DNA of 51,909 nucleotides from a virus, in IMG/VR virus record IMGVR_UViG_3300009537_003043, positions 1 through 51,909 of that record; one strand, given 5' to 3'. A model generated the notes under the pieces. It had not been told where the DNA came from. It did not search any database and worked only from the letters and a program-made list of their open reading frames with translations. The translations under genes were made by a program, and so were the position numbers. Positions 29,443 to 39,600 of the stretch are shown here, piece by piece (within the stretch, counting starts at the first letter, position 1; every line of letters starts with the position of its first letter).

Positions 29443-30564
29443 ATGGCAGTCGAACGAACCGTGGTTGACGAGCAGCAGGTCGCCGCTGGCGCGAATCCGA
29501 ACTACGCGGCCGAGGCTGAGCGCGTGATGAACTCAGCGTCGGCGCCCGCCGATGAACAATCTACGCAGGGCCAACCTGCCCCCGAGGCACAGCCGAGCGC
29601 TGCCCCCGCCGATGGGACTGCGTCTCCCAAAGCACAACCTGAAGGGGGAGCCTCGCCCGCGACGCCGCAGCAGCAGGAGCAGCCCAAGCCGGGCGACCCG
29701 GAAGGCCCGCTGGCCCAGCACTACGTCGACCTGATGCGCCGGGAAGGGAGCCTGACACGCAAAGAGGTTGACCTGCGGCGGCGGGAGGAAGCCGTGCAGG
29801 GCAAGGAATCCAACCTGAGCGACCTGCAGCGGCTGGCGCAGGAGAACCCGCTGCAGGCCATCGAAAAGCTGGGCCTCGACTACGCGGCCGTTACCCGATT
29901 CGCCATCGAGCAAGGCCGCGGCGGCGGTGAAAACGCGCTCCATCGCCAGATGAACACCGAAATGACGCGCCTCTCCGAGGAAGTGCAGAACCTGAAAAAG
30001 GAACTGGAATCCGAGCGTACCGGCCGGGTGGCGCACACGCTGGAGTCCGACGCCAAGATGGCGCTTGACAAGAACCCCGATTGGGAGTTATCACAGTTTC
30101 ACGGGCAGGACGCCATCGACTTCGCTCTTCGGGTGTATGGTGCCGTCGAACAGGAATACGGCTACCGCCCCACCTGGCAACAGGTGTACGACCAGGTGGA
30201 AAAGCACTACGAGGATACGGCGTCCCGGCTGGCCCAGCTCCCAAAGGTCCGTTCATCGCTGAACCCGCCCGGATCACAACAGCCGAGTCCCAACGATTCA
30301 ACCCAGCAGCCGCCAGCCCCACAGGCCGGCGCACCGCAACCGGCAGCCGCCGCGGGCACTCCCCCAGCGCAGCAGGCGCCGCCACAAACACCCCCACAGG
30401 CCCAAGCGCAGCCGGGCACCGTCGCTCAACCACAGGCCGCAGCGCCCACGTTGAGCAACGAAATGAACGCCAACGCCGGCGTTCGCGCGCCGACCGGCGT
30501 GCTGTCCGACGATGAGTTGCGCAGGCAGGCCATGGAGTTGATGGAACGGGCGGAAAAGGGCTGA
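29443..30564 (+). CDS. scaffolding protein
   Basis: A 373-residue protein directly before the capsid gene. Long Ala/Pro/Gln-rich low-complexity flanks (about 30-85 and 275-345) surround a charged helical core (RREEAVQGKESNLSDLQRL, then LSEEVQNLKKELESERTG), as in phage scaffolds. ATG 29443 has AAGGAGG. It should guide prohead assembly and be absent from the virion. Confidence 0.75.
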   Translation: MAVERTVVDEQQVAAGANPNYAAEAERVMNSASAPADEQSTQGQPAPEAQPSAAPADGTASPKAQPEGGASPATPQQQEQPKPGDPEGPLAQHYVDLMRREGSLTRKEVDLRRREEAVQGKESNLSDLQRLAQENPLQAIEKLGLDYAAVTRFAIEQGRGGGENALHRQMNTEMTRLSEEVQNLKKELESERTGRVAHTLESDAKMALDKNPDWELSQFHGQDAIDFALRVYGAVEQEYGYRPTWQQVYDQVEKHYEDTASRLAQLPKVRSSLNPPGSQQPSPNDSTQQPPAPQAGAPQPAAAAGTPPAQQAPPQTPPQAQAQPGTVAQPQAAAPTLSNEMNANAGVRAPTGVLSDDELRRQAMELMERAEKG

Positions 30565-30684
30565 TCGCCCCGCCCGCGTAGTCCCCACAGACCGGGAAGT
30601 GTCGGGGGTCTCCCCGCAGGAATGCGGCCCACGGCGTCGAAAACAACCGACAAGCCGTGAACCACATTCCACTGGAGGCCCACC

Positions 30685-31887
30685 ATGGCCCTCGACATGA
30701 CCACCGCCGCCGCGGTACTCAAGACCCTCTACCCGCCCGAGCGCATCAAGCGCTTGTGCTATGAGCACAACCCGTTCTTCGCCATGGTGGCCAAGGACGA
30801 GTCGTTCACGGGCGAAAACCTGAAGCAACCCGTCCAGTACGGCAACCCGCAGGGGCGCAGCGCCACGTTCGCCACCGCGCAGACCAATGCCGACAACTCG
30901 AAGTACAAGGCGTTCACCCTGACGCGCGTGAAGGACTACGGCGTCGCCGTGATCGCCAACGAGACGGTCAAGGCCGCGGCCAACGACCGTGGCGCGTTCA
31001 TCCGGACCCTGGAGTCCGAGATGAATAACATGCTGTTCAGCCTCAAACGCTCCATCGCCACGTCCCTGTACCGCAACGGGTCGGGCTCCATCGGCCGCCT
31101 GTCGGCCACCTCCGGCGTCACCACGGCGATCACGCTCTCCGAACGCCTCGACCACGTGAACTTCGAGGAAGGCATGGTGCTGCAGCTGTCCACCGCGGAC
31201 GGCACCGGCTCGCTCAAGACCGGCACCACGAAGATCACCGATGTCAACCGCGGCACCGGCGTCCTCACCGTGGACACGTCCCTCGCCACGTTCACCCCCG
31301 TCGGGGCCGTGAACGACTACATCTTCATGCAGGGCGACCACGCCGCGAAGATCAGTGGGCTGGCGGCCTGGATTCCGACATCGGCGCCGACGGCCACCAC
31401 GTTCTTCAGCGTGGATCGCACGGCCGACACCGAGCGGCTGGGTGGCGTGCGCATCACTGGCAGCGGGGCCCCCATCGATGAGGTGCTGATCGACGCCATG
31501 GGGGAAATGGGCTCCTACGGGGCCGCGCCCGACGTGTTCTTCATGAACTACAAGCAGTGGCAGGCCCTGGCGAAGACCTTGGAAGGCAAAGTGCAGATCG
31601 TCAACCTGAACGTCGATGGCCTGGTCGGCTTCCGGGGAATGCGGCTGCAGGGGCCGACCGGCGCCGTGGACATCGTGCCCGACGTGAACTGCCCGGCCGG
31701 CTACGGCTACCTGCTCCAGATGAACACCTGGAAGCTGTACAGCCTGGGGCCGGTGCCGCACCTGTTCGACACCGACGGGCTGTCCTCGCTGCGGCAGGCG
31801 AGCGCCGACGGCGTGGAAGTGCGCGGCCAGTACTACGCGCAGCTTGGGTGCTCCGCGCCGGGCTGGAATGCCGTCATCATCTTTTAA
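30685..31887 (+). CDS. major capsid protein
   Basis: A 400-residue protein after the scaffold. NPFFAMVAKDESFTGENLKQ and VQYGNPQGRSATF, VKDYGVAVIANETVKAA, GGVRITGSGAPIDEVL, and AQLGCSAPGWNAVIIF at the end are patterns of podovirus-type major capsid proteins with the HK97 fold. ATG 30685 has TGGAGG. The 120-base leader (30565-30684) shows no gene; a strong promoter may be there but was not identified. Confidence 0.82.
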   Translation: MALDMTTAAAVLKTLYPPERIKRLCYEHNPFFAMVAKDESFTGENLKQPVQYGNPQGRSATFATAQTNADNSKYKAFTLTRVKDYGVAVIANETVKAAANDRGAFIRTLESEMNNMLFSLKRSIATSLYRNGSGSIGRLSATSGVTTAITLSERLDHVNFEEGMVLQLSTADGTGSLKTGTTKITDVNRGTGVLTVDTSLATFTPVGAVNDYIFMQGDHAAKISGLAAWIPTSAPTATTFFSVDRTADTERLGGVRITGSGAPIDEVLIDAMGEMGSYGAAPDVFFMNYKQWQALAKTLEGKVQIVNLNVDGLVGFRGMRLQGPTGAVDIVPDVNCPAGYGYLLQMNTWKLYSLGPVPHLFDTDGLSSLRQASADGVEVRGQYYAQLGCSAPGWNAVIIF

Positions 31888-31966
31888 CGGGGCGTGCCCC
31901 TGAACCAGACGGGTGGGTGCGGCCGATGGTCGCCCCACCTCGACATCAACCATACGGAGGCACCCC

Positions 31967-32350
31967 ATGGCGGACCGCACCGGGTACCAGGCTAAGAGCC
32001 TGGACATCAACGTCTACGCCCTCGCGTTCTCGTTCGCACCGAACGGGGCCAGCGCGGTCGATCAGGACAGCATCGTCGGCCGCGGGATCGCATCGGTCAC
32101 CCGCGACGACACCGGCGACTTCACCATCGTGCTGGAGGACAAGTGGTACGCGCTGCTTTCCGCTCAGTTCACGATTTCCCACAACGCCGATACCGACGTG
32201 GTGGCGCAGATCGCTTCGGAGGACGTGAACGGCAGCACGCCAAAGATCGTGATTCGCATTCTGGCCGTCGCGACGCCGACCGACATCGCTGCCAACGCGA
32301 ACAACCGCGTGTACGGGCTGCTGATGCTTCGCAACAGCGGCGTGGCCTGA
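31967..32350 (+). CDS. capsid-associated protein, possible cement protein (127 aa)
   Basis: ATG 31967 has ACGGAGG. A beta-rich small protein (LAFSFAPNGASAVDQDS, FTIVLEDKWYALLSAQFTIS, KIVIRILAVATPTDI). Following the capsid gene and ending in RVYGLLMLRNSGVA, it resembles small proteins that decorate podovirus heads. No motif proves it. Confidence 0.6.
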   Translation: MADRTGYQAKSLDINVYALAFSFAPNGASAVDQDSIVGRGIASVTRDDTGDFTIVLEDKWYALLSAQFTISHNADTDVVAQIASEDVNGSTPKIVIRILAVATPTDIAANANNRVYGLLMLRNSGVA

Positions 32351-32413
32351 CCCTCAAGGTGACGCCGGGGCTGCTTGTGGCTTCGGCGCCCCGCCACCCA
32401 CAGGGAGGCCCCA

Positions 32414-33361
32414 ATGGCCCGGATGGTCAGCCTGCAAAACATGATGGACAGGGCCCGCCGCGCGGCCGACATGGAGCGTAGCACCGTGTTCATCAGCGAC
32501 GCGGAACTGATCGACCTTCTCAACGAGGGGGTGCCGGAGTTGTACGACCTGCTGGTGGCTGCCTATGGAGAAGATTACTTCCACAAGACCGAGCTCAGCA
32601 CCTTCACTGCCGCCAAGGTCTCCTACCCGCTTCCCGCCGATTTTTTCAAGCTCAAGGGCGTCGATGTCGAAAGCGACACGGCCAACAGCGGCGACTGGCT
32701 TCCGATCCGCCGCTTCGAGGAGCGTCAGCGGACGATGGGCGAAGGCTACCAGTCCGTGGCGTCCGTCTGGATCGAGTACAGGCTGCGCGGCGCCACCATC
32801 GAGTTCAAGCCGCCGCCCGCCGACACCCGCCGGTATCGCGCCCAGTACGTTCCGACCGCGCCGGTGCTGGTGAAGGAGACCGCTGCGGCTGCGGCCGTGG
32901 ATGCGGGTGACGACACGATCACGTTGACCGACCACGGCCTGTTCACCAAGCATCCGGTGCGGGTCAGCACCGACGACACTCTCCCGGCCGGCCTGGCGGC
33001 CAGCACGACCTACTACGTGATCATCGTGGACGCCGACACCATCAGTTTGGCCACCAGCGAGGAAAATGCCGACGACGGGACGGCCGTGGACATCACGGAT
33101 GGCGGCACCGGCACCCATACGGTGCTCAGCATGTTCGACGGGGTGAACGGATGGGAGAAATTGCCGATCCTGACCGCGGCGATCAGCATGTTGGCCAAGG
33201 AGGAAAGCGACACGCGCGCCCTTGAACGGGAGCGCGACCGGATGTGGGCCCGGCTGGAACGGATGGCCGACAACCGCGATCAAGGCGAGCCGGCAGTCAT
33301 TCAGGACGTGCAGGGCGACATGGAGTTCGACCAGTCGTTGTTGCGCTGGCCACCCCCGTAA
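32414..33361 (+). CDS. head-tail adaptor-like protein with inserted beta-module
   Basis: A 315-residue protein. The N-terminal part (about 1-150) has FISDAELIDLLNEGVPELYD, VSYPLPADFFKLKGVD and YRAQYVPTAP, a pattern of podovirus head-tail adaptors (T7 gp11/P22 gp4 position). Residues about 155-238 are a separate module (DDTITLTDHGL, TLPAGLAASTTYYVIIVDAD, AVDITDGGTGTHT) that recurs in two other virion genes. The C-terminal part resumes the adaptor helix (EKLPILTAAISMLAKEES). ATG 32414 has GGGAGG. Confidence 0.7.
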   Translation: MARMVSLQNMMDRARRAADMERSTVFISDAELIDLLNEGVPELYDLLVAAYGEDYFHKTELSTFTAAKVSYPLPADFFKLKGVDVESDTANSGDWLPIRRFEERQRTMGEGYQSVASVWIEYRLRGATIEFKPPPADTRRYRAQYVPTAPVLVKETAAAAAVDAGDDTITLTDHGLFTKHPVRVSTDDTLPAGLAASTTYYVIIVDADTISLATSEENADDGTAVDITDGGTGTHTVLSMFDGVNGWEKLPILTAAISMLAKEESDTRALERERDRMWARLERMADNRDQGEPAVIQDVQGDMEFDQSLLRWPPP

Positions 33362-33382
33362 CCCGATCAGGCGTGAGGACCC

Positions 33383-33862
33383 ATGGACGACGCGATCAAA
33401 AAGGCATTTCGCAAGCACTGGAAGCAGCGCGAGCACACGAAGTCGGAGTTGGAGGCGTTCGGCGCGGCGCTGAACCCGGCGGTGGAACTGGCAGCCGGAG
33501 ACAGCACGAACAAGATGGTGGATGCGTGCCTGGCCCACATCGAGGCCCAGGGCATCGAGATCAAGCCGCTGGCCGACCCGCCCAACTGGCAGCAGGTGCC
33601 CAACGTGGTGGCCACCGACCAGGCCCCGGGCCCGGCGGTGGAACAGCACGAACATCCGCAGCCGGAAGAACCCCAGCAGTCGCCCAGCCCGTCCGTGCCC
33701 CGGATCGACCGGGAGCGACTGGCCGTGTGCCTGACGCAACTGGAAGAACTGCTGCGGTTGCCCCCGGCGCACCAGAACTATCTCAGCGATTCGGATCGCC
33801 ACCGCGCCCAGACCGGCCAACGGCTGATCGCCGAAACGCGCGCCGCCGCCGGATTGGAGTAG
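33383..33862 (+). CDS. hypothetical virion-region protein (159 aa)
   Basis: ATG 33383 with GAGG upstream. Two helical parts (IKKAFRKHWKQREHTKSELE; LAVCLTQLEELLRLPPAH) flank a Pro/Gln linker. Function unknown; position suggests a tail-region or assembly protein. Confidence 0.6.
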   Translation: MDDAIKKAFRKHWKQREHTKSELEAFGAALNPAVELAAGDSTNKMVDACLAHIEAQGIEIKPLADPPNWQQVPNVVATDQAPGPAVEQHEHPQPEEPQQSPSPSVPRIDRERLAVCLTQLEELLRLPPAHQNYLSDSDRHRAQTGQRLIAETRAAAGLE

Positions 33863-33865
33863 CCG

Positions 33866-34177
33866 ATGCGGCCTTTCCAGCGCCTGGTGACCGAGGATCA
33901 GGAACTCAACCGCGTGCAGCAGAACATGGCCGAGGCCCTGCGGCCGGTGCTGACCGCCGCGGTGCTGGACGGGCGGCTCGTGGAGGACGTGGCGCTGGCG
34001 ACCGGGCAGGACAACGTGGTCAACCATGGGCTTGGGCGCGCCGTGCGCGGCTGGCTGGTCGTGCGGCAGAACGCGCAGGCAGACCTGTGGGACACGCAGG
34101 CGTCCAACGCCGTTCCAGGCCGGACGCTGCTGATGCGCACCAGCGCGACCGTTACCGTCACCTTGTGGGTGTTCTAG
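33866..34177 (+). CDS. small tail-region structural protein (103 aa)
   Basis: ATG 33866 with GGAG upstream. VEDVALATGQDNVVNHGLG, then GWLVVRQNAQADLW and TVTVTLWVF are a pattern common to small proteins that precede tail fibres in podovirus-like phages. Likely a structural connector; role not established. Confidence 0.65.
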   Translation: MRPFQRLVTEDQELNRVQQNMAEALRPVLTAAVLDGRLVEDVALATGQDNVVNHGLGRAVRGWLVVRQNAQADLWDTQASNAVPGRTLLMRTSATVTVTLWVF

Positions 34178-34190
34178 GAGACCGTCACCG

Positions 34191-36401
34191 ATGACCACTG
34201 CGTTGATGAACATGGACCTGCCCACGGTAGGGCCGAGCGGCACCTTGGGCCCCGCGTGGGCCACCAAGCTGAACGTGGCTTTGGAGGTCGTGGACGCCCA
34301 CGATCACGCTTCCGGCAACGGCGCCCGGGTCACGCCGGCCGGCCTGAACATCAACGCCGACCTGGCCTTCAACGGCTACAACATCGACACCGCGAAGTCG
34401 GTGCGGCTGTCCGACCTGTCGGCCACCCTGGCCGCGGCGGGCGACGTGCGCAGCCTGTACGCGGTCAACGGCGACCTGTACTACAACAACGAGGACGGCA
34501 CGCCGGTGCGCCTCACGGACGGCACCGGGCTCAACGCGGCGTCCATCGGCGGCATCGGCGGCGATTACGCCACCAGTTCGGCCAACGTCACCTATTCCGA
34601 CACCACAAAAGCCTTCAGCTTCACGCAATCCGCCGGGGTGACCGCCGACATCACAGCCGGCAGCCTGCTGATCCACGAGAACATCGTCTCGGCCAACCCG
34701 ATCACGGTCCAGAGCCCGTCGGCCCTGGCGGCGTCCTACGACCTGACGCTGTTCGACACGCTGCCGGCCACGGTCACGACCGTCGTGCAGATTTCCACCG
34801 CTGGCGTGCTCAGTCACTCGAACACGCTGGCCAACCTGACGCTTTCCGGCACCGTGCTGGGCACCTACACCCTGGGCGGCACGCCCACCTGGAGCGGCGG
34901 CACCTTCACCGGCACCATCGCGGCCTCCGGCGCCACGCTGACCAGCCCCACGCTGACCACGCCACAGATCAACGACACCAGCGCCGACCACCAGTACATC
35001 TTCGCGGTCAACGAACTGATAGCGGATCGCACCGTCACACTGCCGCTGTTGACCGGCAACGATGAGTTCGTGTTCGCGGCCCACGCCGTGACGCTCACCA
35101 ACAAGACGCTCACTGCGCCGGACATCAACGGCGGCACGGCCGACAGCCTCACCAGCCTGTCCATTCGCAGCACCGGCGCCGCCTTCGACCTGACGCTGGC
35201 CAGCACCGAGGTCTTCACCGCCGGGCGCACGCTCACGCTGACACTGAACGACGTGGCCCGCGCTATCGACCTGAGCGGCGACCTGACGCTGGGCGGCGCC
35301 TTCACCACCAGCAGCACCGCGAGCATCACGGGAGCCTTCACCACCGCTGGGGCCTTCACCACCGCTGGGGCCTATGCGCTCACCCTGACCCAGACCGGGG
35401 CGACCAACGTCACACTGCCGACGACTGGCACGCTGGCGAGCCTGGGCGGCATAGAAACCCTGACCAACAAGACACTTACTGGCGCCACGCTGACCACGGT
35501 GGACATCAACTCCGGGGCAATTGACGGCACGACCATCGGAGCCACCAGCCCGAGTACGGGGGCGTTTACCACGCTGAGCGCGACGGGGAACGTTACGGCT
35601 GGAAGCGGTGCTGCCGGTTTGTACGAGTACCGTATCATTGCGGAGCAGTACGCCAAATATCTTTTCGAGGTCACCGGCGCCGCTACGGACGAGGGCAAAT
35701 GGCAACTTTATGCCACGGGCAACGGCGTTCTGGCAGATGGTTCCATGATTCTCGCCAGTTTGCCGGATTCGGAGGGCGCGGGCGGGGATGTTATTTACAA
35801 ATTCTACCGCAGCGGCCCGGATCACACACAGACGGATTTCAAAGTCGAAAACGCTAATGTGCTTGTTTTGACCGCTGCTGGCGCCACCCTCGCCAACACC
35901 AAAGACCTGCTCTGCGCGACGGACGGCGGAAGCGACATCGGGGCGACGGCCACCCGGTTCGGTACCGGCTACTTCGATGCGCTGAGCGCGGATACGATCA
36001 GCGAGGGGAACGGGGCGAACGGGGTCACGATTGATGGGGTGCTACTGAAGGACTCCGGCATCCAGACTGATTCCGGCGGAACGAATGAAATTCTCCGCAC
36101 GAAGGTCATCGAAATTGGCGACTGGAATATGGATACTACCTTAGGTGTTTCTGTTGCACATGGTCTTACCTTAAGCAAAATCCGTACGATAACCGCTGTG
36201 ATTAGAAATGACGCTGACTCCGCCTACTACCCACTTACACACAACTACTTTACCTCTCCAGCAGAGGTAGACGGGTTCGTGGGCTATGCAGGCACCACAG
36301 ACGTTGCATTATTTCGCCGCGCAGGTGGAATTTTTGATAGCACAGCTTATGACAGTACCAGCTACAATCGTGGTTGGGTTACTATTATCTACGCCGTGTA
36401 A
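34191..36401 (+). CDS. tail fibre protein
   Basis: A 736-residue Thr/Gly-rich protein. The N-terminal 60 residues contain LNVALEVVDAHDHASGNG, seen at virion-anchoring ends. The middle has repeated LTNKTLTxP/G-type units and AFTTAG repeats, typical of fibrous shafts. RFGTGYFDALSADTIS and VTIDGVLLKDSGIQ lead to the tip (EIGDWNMDTT to YNRGWVTIIYAV), a common receptor-binding end. The last 280 bases are near 47% GC, against about 70% in the shaft, so the tip was probably swapped in. ATG 34191 has AGGAGA. Confidence 0.75.
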   Translation: MTTALMNMDLPTVGPSGTLGPAWATKLNVALEVVDAHDHASGNGARVTPAGLNINADLAFNGYNIDTAKSVRLSDLSATLAAAGDVRSLYAVNGDLYYNNEDGTPVRLTDGTGLNAASIGGIGGDYATSSANVTYSDTTKAFSFTQSAGVTADITAGSLLIHENIVSANPITVQSPSALAASYDLTLFDTLPATVTTVVQISTAGVLSHSNTLANLTLSGTVLGTYTLGGTPTWSGGTFTGTIAASGATLTSPTLTTPQINDTSADHQYIFAVNELIADRTVTLPLLTGNDEFVFAAHAVTLTNKTLTAPDINGGTADSLTSLSIRSTGAAFDLTLASTEVFTAGRTLTLTLNDVARAIDLSGDLTLGGAFTTSSTASITGAFTTAGAFTTAGAYALTLTQTGATNVTLPTTGTLASLGGIETLTNKTLTGATLTTVDINSGAIDGTTIGATSPSTGAFTTLSATGNVTAGSGAAGLYEYRIIAEQYAKYLFEVTGAATDEGKWQLYATGNGVLADGSMILASLPDSEGAGGDVIYKFYRSGPDHTQTDFKVENANVLVLTAAGATLANTKDLLCATDGGSDIGATATRFGTGYFDALSADTISEGNGANGVTIDGVLLKDSGIQTDSGGTNEILRTKVIEIGDWNMDTTLGVSVAHGLTLSKIRTITAVIRNDADSAYYPLTHNYFTSPAEVDGFVGYAGTTDVALFRRAGGIFDSTAYDSTSYNRGWVTIIYAV

Positions 36402-36416
36402 ACCAGGAGGTGCAAT

Positions 36417-36650
36417 TTGATTCTCGACCTTCCATCCATCGACGCGAAAACGCAGCGGGCCTGCGAGATTGTGGTGCGGGACCTGTCCGCGCATCTTCAG
36501 GTACTTTGCGCCCGTGAGGTGGAAACCCTGCTCCGGCAGACGCGAGCCGCTGCCGAGAAAAAGATGGCCACCGAGGGGGAGGTAAACACGCCCGACCTGG
36601 TGGAAAAACTCGGCCTGTTGACCATCACCGAACAGGAGGCGCGCCGGTAG
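36417..36650 (+). CDS. hypothetical helical protein (77 aa), TTG start
   Basis: AGGAGG lies 6 bases before TTG 36417, and no nearby ATG has such a site. The product is helical (CEIVVRDLSAHLQVL, LLRQTRAAAEKKMATEG). Function unknown; placed between fibre and large tail protein. Confidence 0.6.
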   Translation: MILDLPSIDAKTQRACEIVVRDLSAHLQVLCAREVETLLRQTRAAAEKKMATEGEVNTPDLVEKLGLLTITEQEARR

Positions 36651-36653
36651 CCC

Positions 36654-39600
36654 ATGGCCCTGGACACGCAAGTCATTCACCTGCCGTTCGAGCAAGGGGT
36701 CGAGACCAAGACCGATGAGAAGGTGGTCATGGCCCCGCGGCTGACGCTGCTGGAGAACGGCATGTTCCGCAAGACCGGGCGCATCGCCAAGCGCAACGGA
36801 TACTCGCGCCTGAACCAGGCCATCTTGGCCGCGACGGCCCGCGACATCGAGAACGGGCTGTGGGTCGGGAACTACGCGGACGAGTTGCTGCTGATCCAGC
36901 AGACCGACGACAACGGCACCGAGATGTTCAGCTACTCGCCGGGCAACGAGCAGTGGATCGCCAAGACCGGCCTGCCACCGATGCGGACGAGCAACGCGCA
37001 GGTGATCCGCAACAACTACCAGCAGGCGGTGCCGGACGGCGCGCGCGCCCAGGGCATCGAGGTCTTCGCCTGGGAGGACGGCCGCGGCGGCGTGCGGGCC
37101 ACGGTGCGGGATGCCTCCAGCGGCGTGCCGGTGTTGACCGACGTGGAATTGCACAGCACGGCCACGCGCCCCCGCTGCCTCGCCATCGGCGGTCTGCTGG
37201 CCGTGTTCTACGCCGAGGCGACCGGCAACGACCTGTTCGTCCGCATCCTGAACCCGTTGTCACCTACCGCGTTCGGCGCCGAGCAGACCGTGGCCACCGA
37301 CCTGAACGCGACCAACCCGCACTACGACGTGTTCGAGCACGGCACTAAAGCCGTGGTGGCCTGGAACACGACCGCGGCCTCGGTGAAGACCGCCTACGTG
37401 CTCTCCGACGGCACCGTGGGAGCCCCGGTCTCGGGCCTGCCGGTGGCGACCGCCTATGTCCTGGCCGCGAGCAACTTCGACCCGGCCGACGTGGACACCG
37501 GCGCCGACCGCATCACGGTCACCGGGCACGGCCTGACCCAGGACACGGTTGTCCAGTTCACCACCACGGGCGGGCTGCCCGGCGGGCTCTCAGGTGGCAC
37601 CGACTACTACGTGATCGTCGTGGACGCGAACACGCTTCAGGTATCGGCTTCGGCCGGGGGCGCGGCGGTCACGCTGACCACCCAGGGCACCGGCGAGCAC
37701 ACCATCACCCCACAGGGCGAGGCCGCGGACAACGCCCTGGCCATCACGGTCGATCCGGACAACGACTCGATCTGGGTCGCCTACCACGAGGACAACCTGG
37801 GCGTGCGGGCCTTCCGGCTGGGCACCGACTTCGCGGTTGAACTCGGGGCCACCACGGTCGAGGACCTGACAAGCCCCGTGGTGGACAACCTGACCGTGAT
37901 CGTGCCGGCCGGAGTCGGGACGTTGCGGCTGTTTTACGAGGCCAACGATGCGACGCCCAGCGAGCGGTACGTGAAGACCAACACCCTGACCACGGCGGGC
38001 ACGGCGGGCACGGCGGCGGTGCTGGTGCGCAGCGTCGGGCTGGCGACCAAGGCGTTCGAGCAGGACGCCCGCATTCAGGTCGGGGTGGTGCATGATTCCA
38101 CGTTGCAGGCCACGGTTTTCATCGTGACCAGCGACGGCACGCTGATCGGCAAGTTGCTGGCGGGCGTGGCCGGGGGGCGCGTCGCCACCCCGAGCCTGCC
38201 GCGCGTGTTCAGCACCGGCACCGGAACCTGGGCCGTGGCCCTGCCGATCAAGACCCGCATCGTGTCCGACGACGAAATCAGTTTCGCCGGCAGCCAGACC
38301 GTGGTCTACATGCTGACCGGCGTCTCGGTCAGCGCCCTGGACTTCTCCGGCACGGCCCGGTTCGTCGCTGTGGAAGCCGGGCAGAACCTACTGCTCGCCG
38401 CGGGGATGCTGCTGGCCTATGACGGCGCGGTCCTGGTGGAGCACGGGTTTCATCTGTTTCCGGAGGACATCAGCCCGGCGGGTCAGGCCACGGGCGGTTC
38501 CATGAGCGACGGAACCTATCAGTACGTGGCCGTGTACGCCTGGGCCGACAACCGCGGCCAGGTGCATCGCAGCGCGCCCAGCCTGCCGGCCTCGGTGACG
38601 CTGGCGGCCGGCACCTCGGTGCAGTCCGTGCAGGTCACGGTGCCGACCCTGCGGCTGACCGCGAAGAACAATGTGATCCTGGAACTGTACCGCACCGAGG
38701 GAAGCGGCTCGATCTTCTACCGGGTCACCAGCACGAGCAGCCCGACCTATAACGATCCGACCGCGGACACCTCGGTCATCACCGACACGCTGGCCGACGC
38801 CACGATCATCGACAACGAGTTGCTGTACACGACCGGCGGGCTGGTGGAGCACATTGCGGCCCCGGCAGCGTCGCTGGTAGCCGTGGGCAAGAACCGGGTG
38901 TTCGTCGCCGGCCTTGAGGACGGCAACGTGGTCTGGGCCTCCAAACTGGTGCGCCACGGCGCGGGCGTCGCGTTCTCCGACCTGTTCTCGATCCGGGTGG
39001 AAGGCGCCGGCGCCGACCCGGATAGTGGCCCGGTGACCGCTCTCGCGGTGCTGGATCAGAACGTGATACTGTTCAAGCAGCATCGCATCTACGCCTTCAC
39101 CGGCGACGGGCCGGACGACACCGGCCAGCAGGGCCAGTTCTCGCAACCGGAACTGGTCACGACCGACATGGGCTGCAATATCCCGGAGAGCATCGTGATG
39201 ATACCGGCGGGGCTGATGTTCAAATCGGCCAAGGGCATCCACCTGATCGACCGCGGCTTGCGGACGTCCTACATCGGGACCCCGGTGGAAGAGTGGAACG
39301 ATCTGACCGTCACCGGCGCGGTGCTGGCCGAGACCGAGAACGAGGTGCGCTTCGTCACCAGCGAGGGCCGGGCGCTGGTCTACGACTACTTCCAGGGCCA
39401 GTGGGCCACCTGGACGAACCACGCCGCAGTGGGTGCCACCCGTTGGAACAACCGCTTCTGCTACCTGCGCAGCGACGGCGCTGTGCACAAGGAAGAGCCG
39501 GGCGTGTTCCGGGACGACAATTCGCGGTTTTCGCTGCGGATACGCACGGCCTGGATCAAGCTGGCCGGCATCCAGGGCTACCAGCGCGTGCGCCGCCTGA

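Noticed and set aside
32354-34267. 637-codon minus-strand frame over the adaptor genes
   Set aside because: Covers four supported genes on the opposite strand and carries no recognisable domain.
34185-35825. 546-codon minus-strand frame opposite the tail fibre
   Set aside because: Antisense to the fibre gene, no ribosome site, low-complexity product; a by-product of codon bias.
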